Positions 34,956-44,483 are shown, numbered from the stretch's first letter. The stretch is 64,000 bases of DNA from Prolixibacter bellariivorans ATCC BAA-1284 (GCF_000621705.1 NZ_JHXO01000007.1:310001-374000); one strand, 5' to 3'. The notes: generated by a model not told the origin, from the letters alone. Numbers and translations: made by a program.

Positions 34956-35387
34956 CGATGTTCACTAAAAGGTTAGATTAGGCTTTAGTGTATTTATGAA
35001 TATACCAACGGCAAAAATAGCAGAATGTTGGCTTCGAATAGACATATTTAGATTTTTCAATACTGTCCCTCCCAAATATTTAAAGACATGGATTTAGTCA
35101 GAACAAAAAGAAAGCCTTGCGTCATCTGCAAGGCTTTAAATATAAATTGATTTTAAATTTATGCTAGTCTTTGTGTTTGTCACCGTCTCATTCGTTTTTA
35201 CGGGAATTAAACCTCACAAGTTTTAGATAGGAGTTCGGAGTTTTATTTTCCGAACGGTTAACCGGTGTTTTATTAAGCCTCGCCGGGCCTACTCCGCAAC
35301 AACCAGTTAGCGGTGGGGAATTTGGGAGCTTTGGGGAGAGCAATGACTTTTCTGAAGTCATTCACTATTTGAGCATTGGCAATCCAA
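34956..35387. other. Intergenic region with terminator and small hairpin
   Basis: 432 bases without a gene. A strong terminator lies at 35105-35137. A second dyad, AATGACTT-TTCTG-AAGTCATT (35342-35362), lies near the peroxiredoxin stop. The GC-richer stretch between them (35220-35340) has no frame I can support. Confidence 0.5.
35105..35137 (-). terminator. Minus-strand terminator downstream of the peroxiredoxin gene
   Basis: A perfect 10-bp stem (AAAGCCTTGC with GCAAGGCTTT), 7-base loop, then TTTCTTTTTG on the minus strand. It lies 250 bases after the peroxiredoxin stop, so the mRNA would have a long 3' untranslated part. Confidence 0.8.
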
Positions 35388-36119
35388 TTACTTGGACTTT
35401 CTAAAATGCATTAGGTGTCCAACGTTGTAGAAATTGTCCGCTACCTTAGGATCATCTTTCAATTCTTTATCTGTATAAGGAAAATAAGGAACCAGCACAT
35501 CATCTCCCGGCATCCAGTTGGCTGGCGTATAAACCAGTTCCTTATCAGTTGTCTGGAGAGCAATGACCGTACGCTTTATTTCTTCCATATTACGACCAAC
35601 ACTGTGAGGATAAAAGAAAACAGCCCGGACGATATTTTTACCGTCAATAACAAATACACCGCGCACATATTCCGATGTACTGACTGGCCTGTGCATCATA
35701 CCATACTTTTTGGCAACTACATAATTCTTATCATCAATTAAAGCAAAATCAATTTTAACAGGTTGCCTGTCCTTGTATCTTAATTCATTGATGGTTTTCA
35801 CCCAAGCTTTATGCTGAGACAGTGTATCGGAAGACACGACCGCCAATTTAACACCCAACTCTTTGAAACCTTCTTGCATTTGGGATAATTCGATAATTTC
35901 AGATGAACAAACCGGCGTGAAATCACGTGGATGGCTAAAAAGAATCTTCCAATTCCGTCCGTAATCACGCGGAAAATTTAGTGTACCCTGTGTTGTTTCA
36001 GCAGTGAAACTTGGAGCTTTCTCCCCAATTAATGGGATTCGGGAATCGTCCTGTGCCTGTGCCCAGAAAGGTGCAATCATTAGACACAAAACTGCGAAAA
36101 TGAACATTGTCTTTTTCAT
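35388..36119 (-). CDS. Exported 1-Cys (Prx6-type) peroxiredoxin
   Basis: 243 residues. A Sec signal peptide (1-22, APFWAQAQ) is followed by an AhpC/TSA thioredoxin fold. The peroxidatic Cys is in SHPRDFTPVCSSEI, with the upstream Arg in the later VSTSEYVRGVFVID. No resolving-Cys motif is seen. The C-terminal domain (NWMPGDDVLVP) is the Prx6 type. It reduces peroxides; the exported location, probably periplasmic, is unusual for this subfamily, and the reductant there is unknown. Confidence 0.9.
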   Translation of the reverse strand: MKKTMFIFAVLCLMIAPFWAQAQDDSRIPLIGEKAPSFTAETTQGTLNFPRDYGRNWKILFSHPRDFTPVCSSEIIELSQMQEGFKELGVKLAVVSSDTLSQHKAWVKTINELRYKDRQPVKIDFALIDDKNYVVAKKYGMMHRPVSTSEYVRGVFVIDGKNIVRAVFFYPHSVGRNMEEIKRTVIALQTTDKELVYTPANWMPGDDVLVPYFPYTDKELKDDPKVADNFYNVGHLMHFRKSK

Positions 36120-36525
36120 AGCTATTTTTATTTGGTTTAAATAACAATTAAATGTATGCCTTTCTCAACTCAAAAGAAATGTTGACGATCCAAATTCGCA
36201 TCTTTTGTGAAAACTTTAACATATTGACTTTCTTTAATTTATACAATAATATCTAAATTGTTTAATGCACTAACTCCCCTGTCCGCTGTTGAAATAATCT
36301 TAATTTAAGATGTTTTACTCCTATTTATGCGCTAATACAAACAAACCAATGATTAGCACCTGATAATCAGTTATTAAAATAAATACTTTCATAATCTTAA
36401 TTATTGTTCACACACTCAATATTTATGTTATCTGATATTCTTTAGATATCAACTCACGCATCTAGTTCACAGGCATATAATACTGATTTTATGTCAATCA
36501 GTCAATGAATGAATTTTTAACAAGA
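36120..36525. other. AT-rich intergenic region
   Basis: 406 bases, strongly A/T-rich, between the peroxiredoxin start and the permease stop. It should hold the peroxiredoxin promoter, but I see no clear TTTG/TAnnTTTG pair, and no gene. Confidence 0.4.
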
Positions 36526-37866
36526 CTAAGCATTACTATTCTTGAAAAGTAGAAAGGCAGGAATCCCAACTAAAATCACAGCGATGGCAATTAATGATTC
36601 TGCAGGACGTTCGATGGCAGTTAAAACCAGCATTGTTACTGCTGTAACCACATAGATGACCGGAACATAAGGATAACCGGGATGCCGGTAGGTTGTTCTT
36701 TTTAATTTGCGCAACCGGAACACTCCTAGTACAGCAATGATGGGAAAGATACCCAAAGCGAATCCCATGAAAGTTAGTATCTGGTCAAACGTACCTGTCA
36801 TGACCATTAAAGCGGATACACTACTTTGCAGGATAATGGAACGAACCGGAATGCGGTATCGTGAACTTACTTTGGCAGCAAAACGAAAGAAGAATCCGTC
36901 TTTTGCCATTGCATAGTAAACACGAGGTCCTAACACGATAAAGGCGCTGATGGAGGACAAAAGGGCAAATGCAATCAGAAATGATAAAATGTATTTCGCA
37001 TTCTCGCCAAAAAGATGGACTACCGCCGTAGCACCGACCGTTATTTCTCCCTGGAATTTTTCAGGAGGTATGGCATAAATAAAAAGAAAGTTCAAAGCAA
37101 GGTAAAGAGAAATAACAACGAGGGTTCCGAAAAGCAGCGAACGTGGAATGTTTTTCTGCGGGCAAACAGCTTCGCCACCCAGATAGGTAGCAGCATTCCA
37201 TCCACTATAAGCGAACATGACCCAGATAAGGGAAAGTCCGATACTTCGCCAACCCGGACCTTTTATGGTATAGGCTTCGGAAACAAAATGCTCCCAACTA
37301 CCCTTTCCCCATATAAAGCCGGAAATGATCAGCCCGGTAATCAAAACTACTTTTAAAACTGTCAAAATATTCTGCCACCTGGCACTGGTCTCAATTCCCC
37401 GGACATGAATAACGGTAAACAGAGCAATCACCAGTACAGCCAACACTCTTATGGCAAATAGATTAGAGAGATGATATTCCATTACCCAATCAGATGGAAC
37501 ACCCTGTATGATATATTCGCTGAAACCTATGGCCGATGCAGCTATCGGTGCTGAAAAACCAACTACAAAGGAAATCCAGCCACTGAGAAATCCCAATAAC
37601 GGATGGTAAAGACGAGAAAGAAAAACATACTCCCCGCCTGCCTCGGGCATTGCAGCGCCCAGTTCGCTGTACACTAAGGCTCCGCAAAATGCGATAAAAC
37701 CTCCGAACGCCCATAATAATAACAAAAGGAAAGGGTTTCGCAGTTGCGCCATGATAAGACCGGAAGTCGTAAAAATCCCGGCGCCAATCATGTTAGCAAC
37801 CACCATACTTAGCAATGCCAGTAGACCCAGTTTACGCTGTAATTGATGATTTTCGCTGGAAAGCAC
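36526..37866 (-). CDS. APC superfamily amino acid permease
   Basis: 446 residues with 12 predicted transmembrane helices. The first helix has the substrate-binding GAGIFTTSG (MIGAGIFTTSG), and GGFIAFCGALVYSELGAAMPEAGGEY is the conserved TM2-3 region (quoted in part). It is nearest the LAT/SLC7-like exchangers. The start is a GTG at 37866; no ATG lies before the first helix. It begins 6 bases after the stop of the O-methyltransferase, so translation is probably coupled. Confidence 0.9.
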   Translation of the reverse strand: MLSSENHQLQRKLGLLALLSMVVANMIGAGIFTTSGLIMAQLRNPFLLLLLWAFGGFIAFCGALVYSELGAAMPEAGGEYVFLSRLYHPLLGFLSGWISFVVGFSAPIAASAIGFSEYIIQGVPSDWVMEYHLSNLFAIRVLAVLVIALFTVIHVRGIETSARWQNILTVLKVVLITGLIISGFIWGKGSWEHFVSEAYTIKGPGWRSIGLSLIWVMFAYSGWNAATYLGGEAVCPQKNIPRSLLFGTLVVISLYLALNFLFIYAIPPEKFQGEITVGATAVVHLFGENAKYILSFLIAFALLSSISAFIVLGPRVYYAMAKDGFFFRFAAKVSSRYRIPVRSIILQSSVSALMVMTGTFDQILTFMGFALGIFPIIAVLGVFRLRKLKRTTYRHPGYPYVPVIYVVTAVTMLVLTAIERPAESLIAIAVILVGIPAFLLFKNSNA

Positions 37867-37872
37867 AATCGA

Positions 37873-38541
37873 TTAAGGCTTAGCAATTTTATAACTAATG
37901 GAAACTCCGCCACCATTTTCGTCTACCGTCGTTTTAAAATTCGGAAGACTTTCAACATATCGAAGAAACTCACCCGTCCCGTAATAGCCTCCACCTTTTC
38001 GAATATTGTGTGCCGTAAAACAGCCGCCCACTTTCAATTTCGGTGCCATTGCCTTAAAATAGTTAGTGTACCAGTTTTTATCGGCATCGCTAAACACAAA
38101 ATCATATTTACCTTCCAGTTTAGGAACCAATTCCCGGGCATTTCCCAGCCGGGCGTCAATGTAATCCGATAAACCTGCCTCTCTGAAGTGTTCGAGTGCT
38201 TCCTGGTATCTGCGCTCATTTATCTCGAAAGTAATGAGTTTTCCTCCTGTCTTACTCAATGCCCAGGCAATCCAAATTCCGGAGTGTCCGGTGGAGGTAC
38301 CTATTTCTACTGCACTTTTATAGTTATTGTCGACAATGATTTTGTAGAGAAGCTTACCATCAGCCCTTGGAATATTCATATCGTGCCAGCTTTGCTTGTG
38401 TGCAATGAGAAACTGCTGAACTTTACGATCTAAATCGTTTTTCGGCTCAACGTATAATCCCTGGCCGCGAGAGAAATTTGGCACCACAAAACCAATGGCT
38501 ACCAGTGTAAAGGCGATTAGAAGTTTGAGTGGATGTTTCAT
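37873..38541 (-). CDS. O-methyltransferase (class I, COG4122-like) with a signal peptide
   Basis: 222 residues from the ATG at 38541 (an upstream TTG-type extension is not supported). Residues 1-26 form a clear Sec signal ending SRGQG. The rest is a catechol-type O-methyltransferase fold. SAM motif I is VEIGTSTGHSGIWIAWAL. The acidic residue is in LITFEINERR, and FVFSDADKNWY holds the metal-binding Asp. Exported methyltransferases are odd because SAM is cytoplasmic; the signal may instead act as a membrane anchor. It is coupled to the amino-acid permease downstream. Confidence 0.82.
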   Translation of the reverse strand: MKHPLKLLIAFTLVAIGFVVPNFSRGQGLYVEPKNDLDRKVQQFLIAHKQSWHDMNIPRADGKLLYKIIVDNNYKSAVEIGTSTGHSGIWIAWALSKTGGKLITFEINERRYQEALEHFREAGLSDYIDARLGNARELVPKLEGKYDFVFSDADKNWYTNYFKAMAPKLKVGGCFTAHNIRKGGGYYGTGEFLRYVESLPNFKTTVDENGGGVSISYKIAKP

Positions 38542-38670
38542 ATTCGGTATCTTTAGTTTTTCACACAAACCGAACCACAACAATCAATACACATACTCCA
38601 ATCTATCTAAATTACTTCATTTCCATGAAGATGAAAAGCTACCTTAATGATACAACAGAATACTTTGAAC

Positions 38671-38700
38671 AAAAAAAAGAGGAGATATTCTCTCCTCTTT
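38671..38700 (-). terminator. Terminator of the diflavin reductase gene
   Basis: A 10-bp perfect stem (AAAGAGGAGA/TCTCCTCTTT), 5-base loop and a run of eight T on the minus strand, 38 bases after the stop. Confidence 0.9.
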
Positions 38701-38738
38701 CCATTCAGTCCGGAATAATTCCGGTAGCAAAATATCAA

Positions 38739-40535
38739 TCAATAAACATCAATTTGGTATCTCTTTTGCTTTTTTAGCTCTTTCAGAAAATCTTCAGCTT
38801 TTTCCGGTTCAAGACCGCCTTCAGCTGCGACTATATTTTTTAGCGTTTCGTGAACATCGCGGGCCATGTGCGTTTTATCTCCACAAACATAAAGATAGGC
38901 GCCCTTCTGAAGCCAGTTATATAGTTCTTTGCTCTTCTCCAGCATTCGATGCTGAACGTATACTTTTTGTTCCTGATCGCGCGAGAAAGCCAGTGACAAC
39001 TCTGTCAAAACACCTTCCTGTCTGAACTTTTCCCAGTCTTCGCGATAGAGGAAATCTGATTTTTTGTGCTGATCGCCAAAGAACAACCAGGATTCTCCAT
39101 TAATGTGATCACCATTTCGTTGCTGAATAAAGCTGCGATAAGGTGCTACGCCGGTTCCCGCTCCTACCATAATCATCGGAGCATCCAATTCTTCCGGCAT
39201 CTTAAATCCAAGGTTGCGATCGATAAATACCGGAATCCAGCTCCCCTCTTCAATTCGGTCGGTAAGGAAAGTAGAACAAGTTCCTTTGCGGTCACGATCG
39301 CGATTTCGGTACCGAACAGCGACGACCGTGATGTGAACTTCGTCGGGATATACTTTCTGACTGGAGGCAATGGAATAAAGACGAGGAGACAATTCGGGCA
39401 ACACACTTACCAACTGGCTGGCTGTTATTTTTGCCGGGAAATCCGTCAACATATCCAGCGCATCGTGTCCATATAAATATGCATCCAGTTTTTTCTCATC
39501 AGCGAGCAAATTTCCTAATGCTTCAATATTGGTCAGTTCGTAATAACTGGCTAATATATGGCTGGTCAGAATATTTATTTCCAACCGGTTACGCAGTGCT
39601 GTTTCAAGCGGAAGCGACCATTCTTTCAACGCCACTTCCGTTTGACCATCGATGCCGGTATAATCCAGAATGCCTTTGACTAATTCAACCGGATTGTTAC
39701 CAAACACTCCAACATTATCGCCGGGTTCATAAGTAAATCCCGAATCGGCAATGTCTAGTTCAACATGGTAAACATCTTTCAACGAATCCTCGCCGGTTAA
39801 ACGTACTTTCCGTTTAACGCGTGCGAAATAGGGATTTTTCCTCGAATAGCTGGTATCTTTTGAGTCACTGCTCTCGGTCACCCCGGCCATAGGCTCATTG
39901 CCTGCACCTCCATTTACTTCCTGAACAACCTGTAATACAGTCGTGATCCAATTGGATGCATCTTCTTCATAATCCACATCACACTTGACAATGGGCAGAA
40001 TATTATTGGCACCGCGCTCCTTCATCACCTCATCAAAGTCAACACCTGCCTTACAGAAGCTCTTGTAAATCTTGTCTCCAAGCGCCAAAACGGCATAATT
40101 CACATCGGTAAGCGAAGGACACTCATCGCTCCGTAAATAAGCCAGCATGTCAACCGAATTGACTGGCGGGTCGCCTTCACCATGTGTGGGAAGAATCATC
40201 AGAACATTTTTGGCATTGGCGACCTCTGAATAGCTGTATTCTTCCATCAGGAAGATTTTTGCTTCAAAACCTGAGGCTTCTGCCACGTCAAAAATTCGGT
40301 ACGCAATATCCTCGCTATGACCAGTATGCGTTCCATATAAAATGGTCAAGGGAATATTACCATCTCCGGAATTTCCATTTTCCTGTTCGGCGTGTACGAA
40401 ATATTTCCCGGGGATAAAACTTTCCCCTTTCAAGTGGTTGTTTATCCAGTCCAGCTGTTTCTTTTGCTGCGCAACACTTTCACTATTCACAGCCCGAAAC
40501 TCATTTTTCATTTCCGAACCAAATGTATTACTCAT
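38739..40535 (-). CDS. CysJ-like NADPH diflavin reductase (sulfite reductase flavoprotein type)
   Basis: 598 residues, the same length as E. coli CysJ. The flavodoxin domain (about 60-205) has LYGTHTGHSEDIA for FMN phosphate and PTHGEGDPP. The linker/FAD domain has LSPRLYSIASSQK and GTCSTFL. The NADPH domain has MIMVGAGTGVAPYRSF and ends YQIDVY, like CysJ/cytochrome P450 reductases. Electrons pass NADPH-FAD-FMN to an acceptor. No cysI-type hemoprotein is in the window, so the partner is unknown. Monocistronic, with its own terminator. Confidence 0.92.
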   Translation of the reverse strand: MSNTFGSEMKNEFRAVNSESVAQQKKQLDWINNHLKGESFIPGKYFVHAEQENGNSGDGNIPLTILYGTHTGHSEDIAYRIFDVAEASGFEAKIFLMEEYSYSEVANAKNVLMILPTHGEGDPPVNSVDMLAYLRSDECPSLTDVNYAVLALGDKIYKSFCKAGVDFDEVMKERGANNILPIVKCDVDYEEDASNWITTVLQVVQEVNGGAGNEPMAGVTESSDSKDTSYSRKNPYFARVKRKVRLTGEDSLKDVYHVELDIADSGFTYEPGDNVGVFGNNPVELVKGILDYTGIDGQTEVALKEWSLPLETALRNRLEINILTSHILASYYELTNIEALGNLLADEKKLDAYLYGHDALDMLTDFPAKITASQLVSVLPELSPRLYSIASSQKVYPDEVHITVVAVRYRNRDRDRKGTCSTFLTDRIEEGSWIPVFIDRNLGFKMPEELDAPMIMVGAGTGVAPYRSFIQQRNGDHINGESWLFFGDQHKKSDFLYREDWEKFRQEGVLTELSLAFSRDQEQKVYVQHRMLEKSKELYNWLQKGAYLYVCGDKTHMARDVHETLKNIVAAEGGLEPEKAEDFLKELKKQKRYQIDVY

Positions 40536-40856
40536 AATATCTAAAACTTGTCAATTAAGGCATTGCACGCAATCGCCTTTTCAATTCAACGCAAACTTCC
40601 TAAACCCGAAATGCTGTTTAATTAAGCCCCTCTAATACTTGAAGACTCAAATATTAAACAGCTAAACAAGTGCTCGGAACTGCTTATTAATAATGCTTCA
40701 AAATTAGTGTAATATTTGTTAGAAGCATGTTTATTTAGAAAGAATTTAATCAACTGATAACAAACAACTCAAATCCCGGACTATTTACCAACATGAAATT
40801 GATACGATGAATCATAATTCAGCATGACTACACCACTAATACACACTTTATCGCAA

Positions 40857-40884
40857 AAAAAATCCGGCGTTAACCGGATTTTTT
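40857..40884. terminator. Terminator downstream of the unknown lipoprotein gene
   Basis: An 11-bp stem (AAAAAATCCGG with CCGGATTTTTT) around 6 bases; T runs on both strands. It lies 20 bases after the stop of the minus-strand lipoprotein gene. The remaining sequence 40536-40856 has no gene. Confidence 0.85.
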
Positions 40885-40904
40885 AATTCTATTGAATGTG
40901 ATGA

Positions 40905-42059
40905 TTAATTATCGTTCAATTTCATCTTATCACGGTAGTATACATTCCATGCAATGTAGTTGACCAAATGTGTAGCAAACTTCATCTCATGCATCGAGGT
41001 GAACAACTGACTCAACGTGTCTCTTGTCGGTCCGAGTAGATCAGACAGTAATACCGTGGTACTGTCATCGAAGGTAATCTCGTAGTCACGATACTTGTTG
41101 CAGAAAGTGGTGTATTCTGCGTCACTGTCATTCTGACTACTATTGTCAACAACAGTTACAGTAGCATTTTGCTGGAGTTCTCCACCCTTATATACTTCCA
41201 GTGAATCGGAGTCTGCTGTATGGGTATGTACGATCTTCACGTCGCCAATAGTCAGAGAGTGTACTTTGGTATAGACACCAGTACCAGTATCTTTACTCCA
41301 TTGAACCATCTCGTCGTAAAGCGTTTGATCGCCATCAGAGAGATTGTAGTCGTAAAGCTTGGTAGTATCTGTCCTCTCAGCCTGCATACCAACTGCGTAA
41401 CCGCTGGCAAAAGTAAATGTTGATGCATAACTGTACGGTTTTTCAGGACTGCCCATCATCCACTCAATATCCAGATTACCAACTGCCGTGTCAGAAACAG
41501 CAATATCACTTCCCAGGCTATAGGACAAACCACCGGGGAAAGCATATTTATACCGGTATTTTGATGTAGTGATGACAAAATTATTCACCAGGGTATCCGT
41601 ATCCTGTTGTGGTTTGTAGAAACAATACTCCGGATGATGTACGGCCAATTTTTCAGGAAGCTTAATAATAAACAACGAAGTATCTGCCGTCATTTTGAAG
41701 TGATTGTACATGTAAGAACTGTATCCCCAATGCATTTCATTAAGTACCGAATCCTGGTATTCATAAACTCCGCTAACATCGGCCAGGGTAATACTGTCGG
41801 AAAACATTTCATCTCCGGTCGCAGAGACATCTGCCGACTTCAGATTACTGTTTCCAGAGGTTATTACCTTGTAACCATCAGAACTACTAATGTCACTCAT
41901 CGCCGTGCTTACCTGATCTGCACTATTCGTGATGGCTTCCTTCAATGTTTGATTACTAACATCGGTAACTCCTCCGTCAGAGTTCTGTGAACAACTCCAC
42001 ATTCCAACAGCTGCCATTGCAACAATTACGGACAAAAACATCCTATTTTTCATAACCAT
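40905..42059 (-). CDS. Lipoprotein of unknown function
   Basis: 384 residues. The lipoprotein signal (1-23) ends at MWSC. The mature part is Ser/Thr/Asp-rich, beta-strand-rich and lacks any family motif I recognise. Features are an N-terminal region with SNSDQ-type low complexity, and a C-terminal helix (HLVNYIAWNVYYRDK). An in-frame ATG at 42053 is an alternative start. The gene is monocistronic, flanked by a terminator and a 618-base gap. Probably an extracytoplasmic surface protein. Confidence 0.75.
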   Translation of the reverse strand: MVMKNRMFLSVIVAMAAVGMWSCSQNSDGGVTDVSNQTLKEAITNSADQVSTAMSDISSSDGYKVITSGNSNLKSADVSATGDEMFSDSITLADVSGVYEYQDSVLNEMHWGYSSYMYNHFKMTADTSLFIIKLPEKLAVHHPEYCFYKPQQDTDTLVNNFVITTSKYRYKYAFPGGLSYSLGSDIAVSDTAVGNLDIEWMMGSPEKPYSYASTFTFASGYAVGMQAERTDTTKLYDYNLSDGDQTLYDEMVQWSKDTGTGVYTKVHSLTIGDVKIVHTHTADSDSLEVYKGGELQQNATVTVVDNSSQNDSDAEYTTFCNKYRDYEITFDDSTTVLLSDLLGPTRDTLSQLFTSMHEMKFATHLVNYIAWNVYYRDKMKLNDN

Positions 42060-42551
42060 AAGATTTTGTTTACAAGTGATTACTTTTTAATACAAAGGGG
42101 AATTTGTTATTAAAAACACAAACAAATGCTCCATCGAAAAACGGACTTACGAACAGTTGGGATGATGGTGGGGGTTCCCAAATGATCTCAGTCTGCTAAT
42201 CAATAAGCTCCGTCAATAATTCTTAAGGTTTTGAGAAGTGCTTTTCAGAAAGCAAAAATGCAAATTCCTCGTTAACTACAACGAAGAAAGTGTCAATTTT
42301 CTTATTAATCGTCTTCAATTTAACGTTTTTTAACCAACACTACAAACATCTACACGTGATAATAAGTGTTTATATCAAAAAATACTCATAACCACTACAT
42401 TAAATTGTATTACATAATATTTATTTGAGGAAGTGAAAAAAAGGATTGTATATTCAAAGATATTTTGTTAATTTTATAATGGTTATTTCAGTTTGCCAGA
42501 ATTGAATAACCGGACCAGGACGTAATCAAGTAAAATATTATATATAAAGAC
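42060..42551. other. Gene-free, AT-rich stretch upstream of two plus-strand terminators
   Basis: No supportable coding frame. Possible promoter-like TTTTG (42463-42467) and TATTTCAG (42484-42491) lie on the plus strand with a 16-base spacing, shorter than the norm. Any plus transcript from here would end at the tandem terminators at 42552-42650. Confidence 0.4.
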
Positions 42552-42585
42552 ATTGGATCATGCTCCTAAATTCGATCCAATTTTT
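42552..42585 (+). terminator. First of two tandem plus-strand terminators with no gene upstream
   Basis: An 8-bp stem (ATTGGATC at 42552-42559, GATCCAAT at 42574-42581), 14-base loop, then a T run and TTTTTATT. The orientation is plus, opposite to both flanking genes. Confidence 0.7.
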
Positions 42586-42618
42586 GCCTTTTTATTCCTT
42601 AATCCAATACGGATTGCC

Positions 42619-42650
42619 GGCAGCCTGTTTATCAGGCTGCCTTTTTTTTT
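42619..42650 (+). terminator. Second tandem plus-strand terminator
   Basis: A perfect 8-bp stem (GGCAGCCT/AGGCTGCC), 7-base loop and a run of nine T on the plus strand. On the minus strand no T run follows, so it cannot serve the flanking genes. It suggests a plus-strand transcript ending here. Confidence 0.85.
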
Positions 42651-42677
42651 ACCAAGCTATGAGATTATAACTGCTTA

Positions 42678-43394
42678 TTAACTGAAAGGATGAATGATTA
42701 TGGTAATCATCACAATTAATGCTGCCACAAATAAAGAGCGTTGCCAATGACGACGTTTGCTCGTTGATATTCTGCCAAAATAATGACGAATAACCGGAGC
42801 CAGAAAACGTATGGTAAAGTATGCACCAATAAAGCCCAATAGATTTCCGGCCAATACATCACCAGGGAAATGGGCACCCAGATAAATCCGGGTATAGGAT
42901 ACAACAACCGTCAACAAGCCCAACACAACAGGCATTATTTTTCTCTTTCTGATATGCCAGGCAATAACGGTAAATGCAGCAGCTGTTGTTGTACTGTGAC
43001 CTGATGGAAAACTATATTTATGCAAGATATAATCACCAACATAGTGCACCATATCTTTTCCGGCAAATACCGTTAACGGTCGGTTCCATTCAAAAAATAC
43101 CCAATGCTTGAGGAATTGTGCGAGCAAACCAGTGATAGCCACGCTCATTATGGCTACTATTACCATATTCATATCCTTGCGCATAAATAAAAGTAACATC
43201 AATGCTGACAGAAAGAATGAATCGCCCAGCCATGTTAAAATCAGCATAGGGTAATCGAGCCAGTTAAAGTGAATGCTGTTCATGACCAGAAAGCTGTCAT
43301 GATAACCATAAGCGAGTAATAAAAACGCCAATACAGTCCAGAACATCAATAATGGAAGGAGGAAATATTTATTATCCCAAATGAATTTTTTCAT
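42678..43394 (-). CDS. PAP2 family membrane phosphatase
   Basis: 238 residues, five or six transmembrane helices. The three phosphatase motifs are KHWVFFEWNRP (K-x6-RP type), SFPSGHSTT and YTRIYLGAHFPGDVLAG with the catalytic His residues. It dephosphorylates lipid phosphates (phosphatidic acid, undecaprenyl- or LPS-linked phosphate) at the periplasmic face. It starts 69 bases after the phospholipase A-like gene on the same strand, so the two are probably one transcript handling phospholipid products. Confidence 0.92.
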   Translation of the reverse strand: MKKFIWDNKYFLLPLLMFWTVLAFLLLAYGYHDSFLVMNSIHFNWLDYPMLILTWLGDSFFLSALMLLLFMRKDMNMVIVAIMSVAITGLLAQFLKHWVFFEWNRPLTVFAGKDMVHYVGDYILHKYSFPSGHSTTTAAAFTVIAWHIRKRKIMPVVLGLLTVVVSYTRIYLGAHFPGDVLAGNLLGFIGAYFTIRFLAPVIRHYFGRISTSKRRHWQRSLFVAALIVMITIIIHPFS

Positions 43395-43462
43395 ACAATG
43401 TGAATACTTTATAATCTGTGTTGATTTTTGAAATAAACTCTTTTATAACGGCTACTTACAAT

Positions 43463-44428
43463 CTATCTGACACGAAAATTGGAAGCCATCAGACCAATCC
43501 GAAAGACTGATAGTTCGTTATTGAAGTAGATATTGTAATAATCCTGTCCATAGTAATATTCTGCGAACAAGGATATATCATTCAGCAGTTTAGGATGATA
43601 AGCCACCCGAAATGAAAAATCGAATTGTCTCGATAAATCATATTTCCTTTCCGGCGAGCGATTATCAATCATCCAGGTAAAATGCATGTGATATCTCAAC
43701 TGACTTTTGTTGAAATAACTGTCTGGTTCTTTTTCCCGATAATCGTTACCAGAAATCAGGCTTCTTACTGCTCCCAGATAATTCTTCAATTCCGAGTCGA
43801 AATTGAGTCTGAAAAGACCATAATCATTCACTAAGCCTCTCGAATTCAGTAAATGTGTTTCAAAACCGAATTTAAAATACTCCGGAATAAGCTGATTTCC
43901 TTTTGACTGATCGTCTATGAGCATCCATCCAACCTTAATAAAATTGGTGGCAAAATTTCCGTCTTCGGTATTGTATGTACCGTCCGAATTATATACCGGT
44001 CCGCTTTGTCCGTTGGAATGATGCCCCAATGTTAAAAAGGAAAGCAATTCTCCTTTGTAAATATCCCGATCACCAAAATTCCGGTACACCGTAAGACTGG
44101 GCATGTAACTCGGCGTAGTAATCGGATAGGAACGCTGATCTCTCATCCGGATGATTCCCTTAAAGGAAATGTCCATTGCCCACTCGCCATTATGCGACAG
44201 ATTCACCAGATAATAGGGTGCCACTACCGCTTCGAACAAAAGCGGATTTAGATTTCCAATCCCCTGTTTGAATGTTATATAACTGGGAGAATGCACCATT
44301 CCAATGTATTCTGACATTAATTTTTGTGACTCCGATGTTTCCTGAGCCAATAGCTTTGTCGTAGTTAACAGGAGTATAATTCCCAAAAAACCATACTTCG
44401 TCAACGAGCCTTTAAACAGACTTTTCAT
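43463..44428 (-). CDS. Outer-membrane phospholipase A1-like protein (OMPLA family)
   Basis: 321 residues from the ATG at 44428 (a TTG seven codons upstream is less likely). A Sec signal peptide (ending KLLAQE) is followed by a beta-barrel. LTLGHHSNGQSG matches the OMPLA active-site pattern H-x-S-N-G with catalytic His and Ser. The C-terminal FAEYYYGQDYYNIYFN fits the family's Y-G-x-x-x-x-Y-N motif. OMPLA hydrolyses phospholipids misplaced in the outer leaflet and works as a Ca-dependent dimer. It is upstream of a PAP2 gene, and a palindrome shared with the tetR promoter lies in front of it. Confidence 0.82.
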   Translation of the reverse strand: MKSLFKGSLTKYGFLGIILLLTTTKLLAQETSESQKLMSEYIGMVHSPSYITFKQGIGNLNPLLFEAVVAPYYLVNLSHNGEWAMDISFKGIIRMRDQRSYPITTPSYMPSLTVYRNFGDRDIYKGELLSFLTLGHHSNGQSGPVYNSDGTYNTEDGNFATNFIKVGWMLIDDQSKGNQLIPEYFKFGFETHLLNSRGLVNDYGLFRLNFDSELKNYLGAVRSLISGNDYREKEPDSYFNKSQLRYHMHFTWMIDNRSPERKYDLSRQFDFSFRVAYHPKLLNDISLFAEYYYGQDYYNIYFNNELSVFRIGLMASNFRVR

Positions 44429-44483
44429 CACACAATTCTCTTCGTCCAATTACGTCTGAACCTTTATACTTATTAAGTTATTT

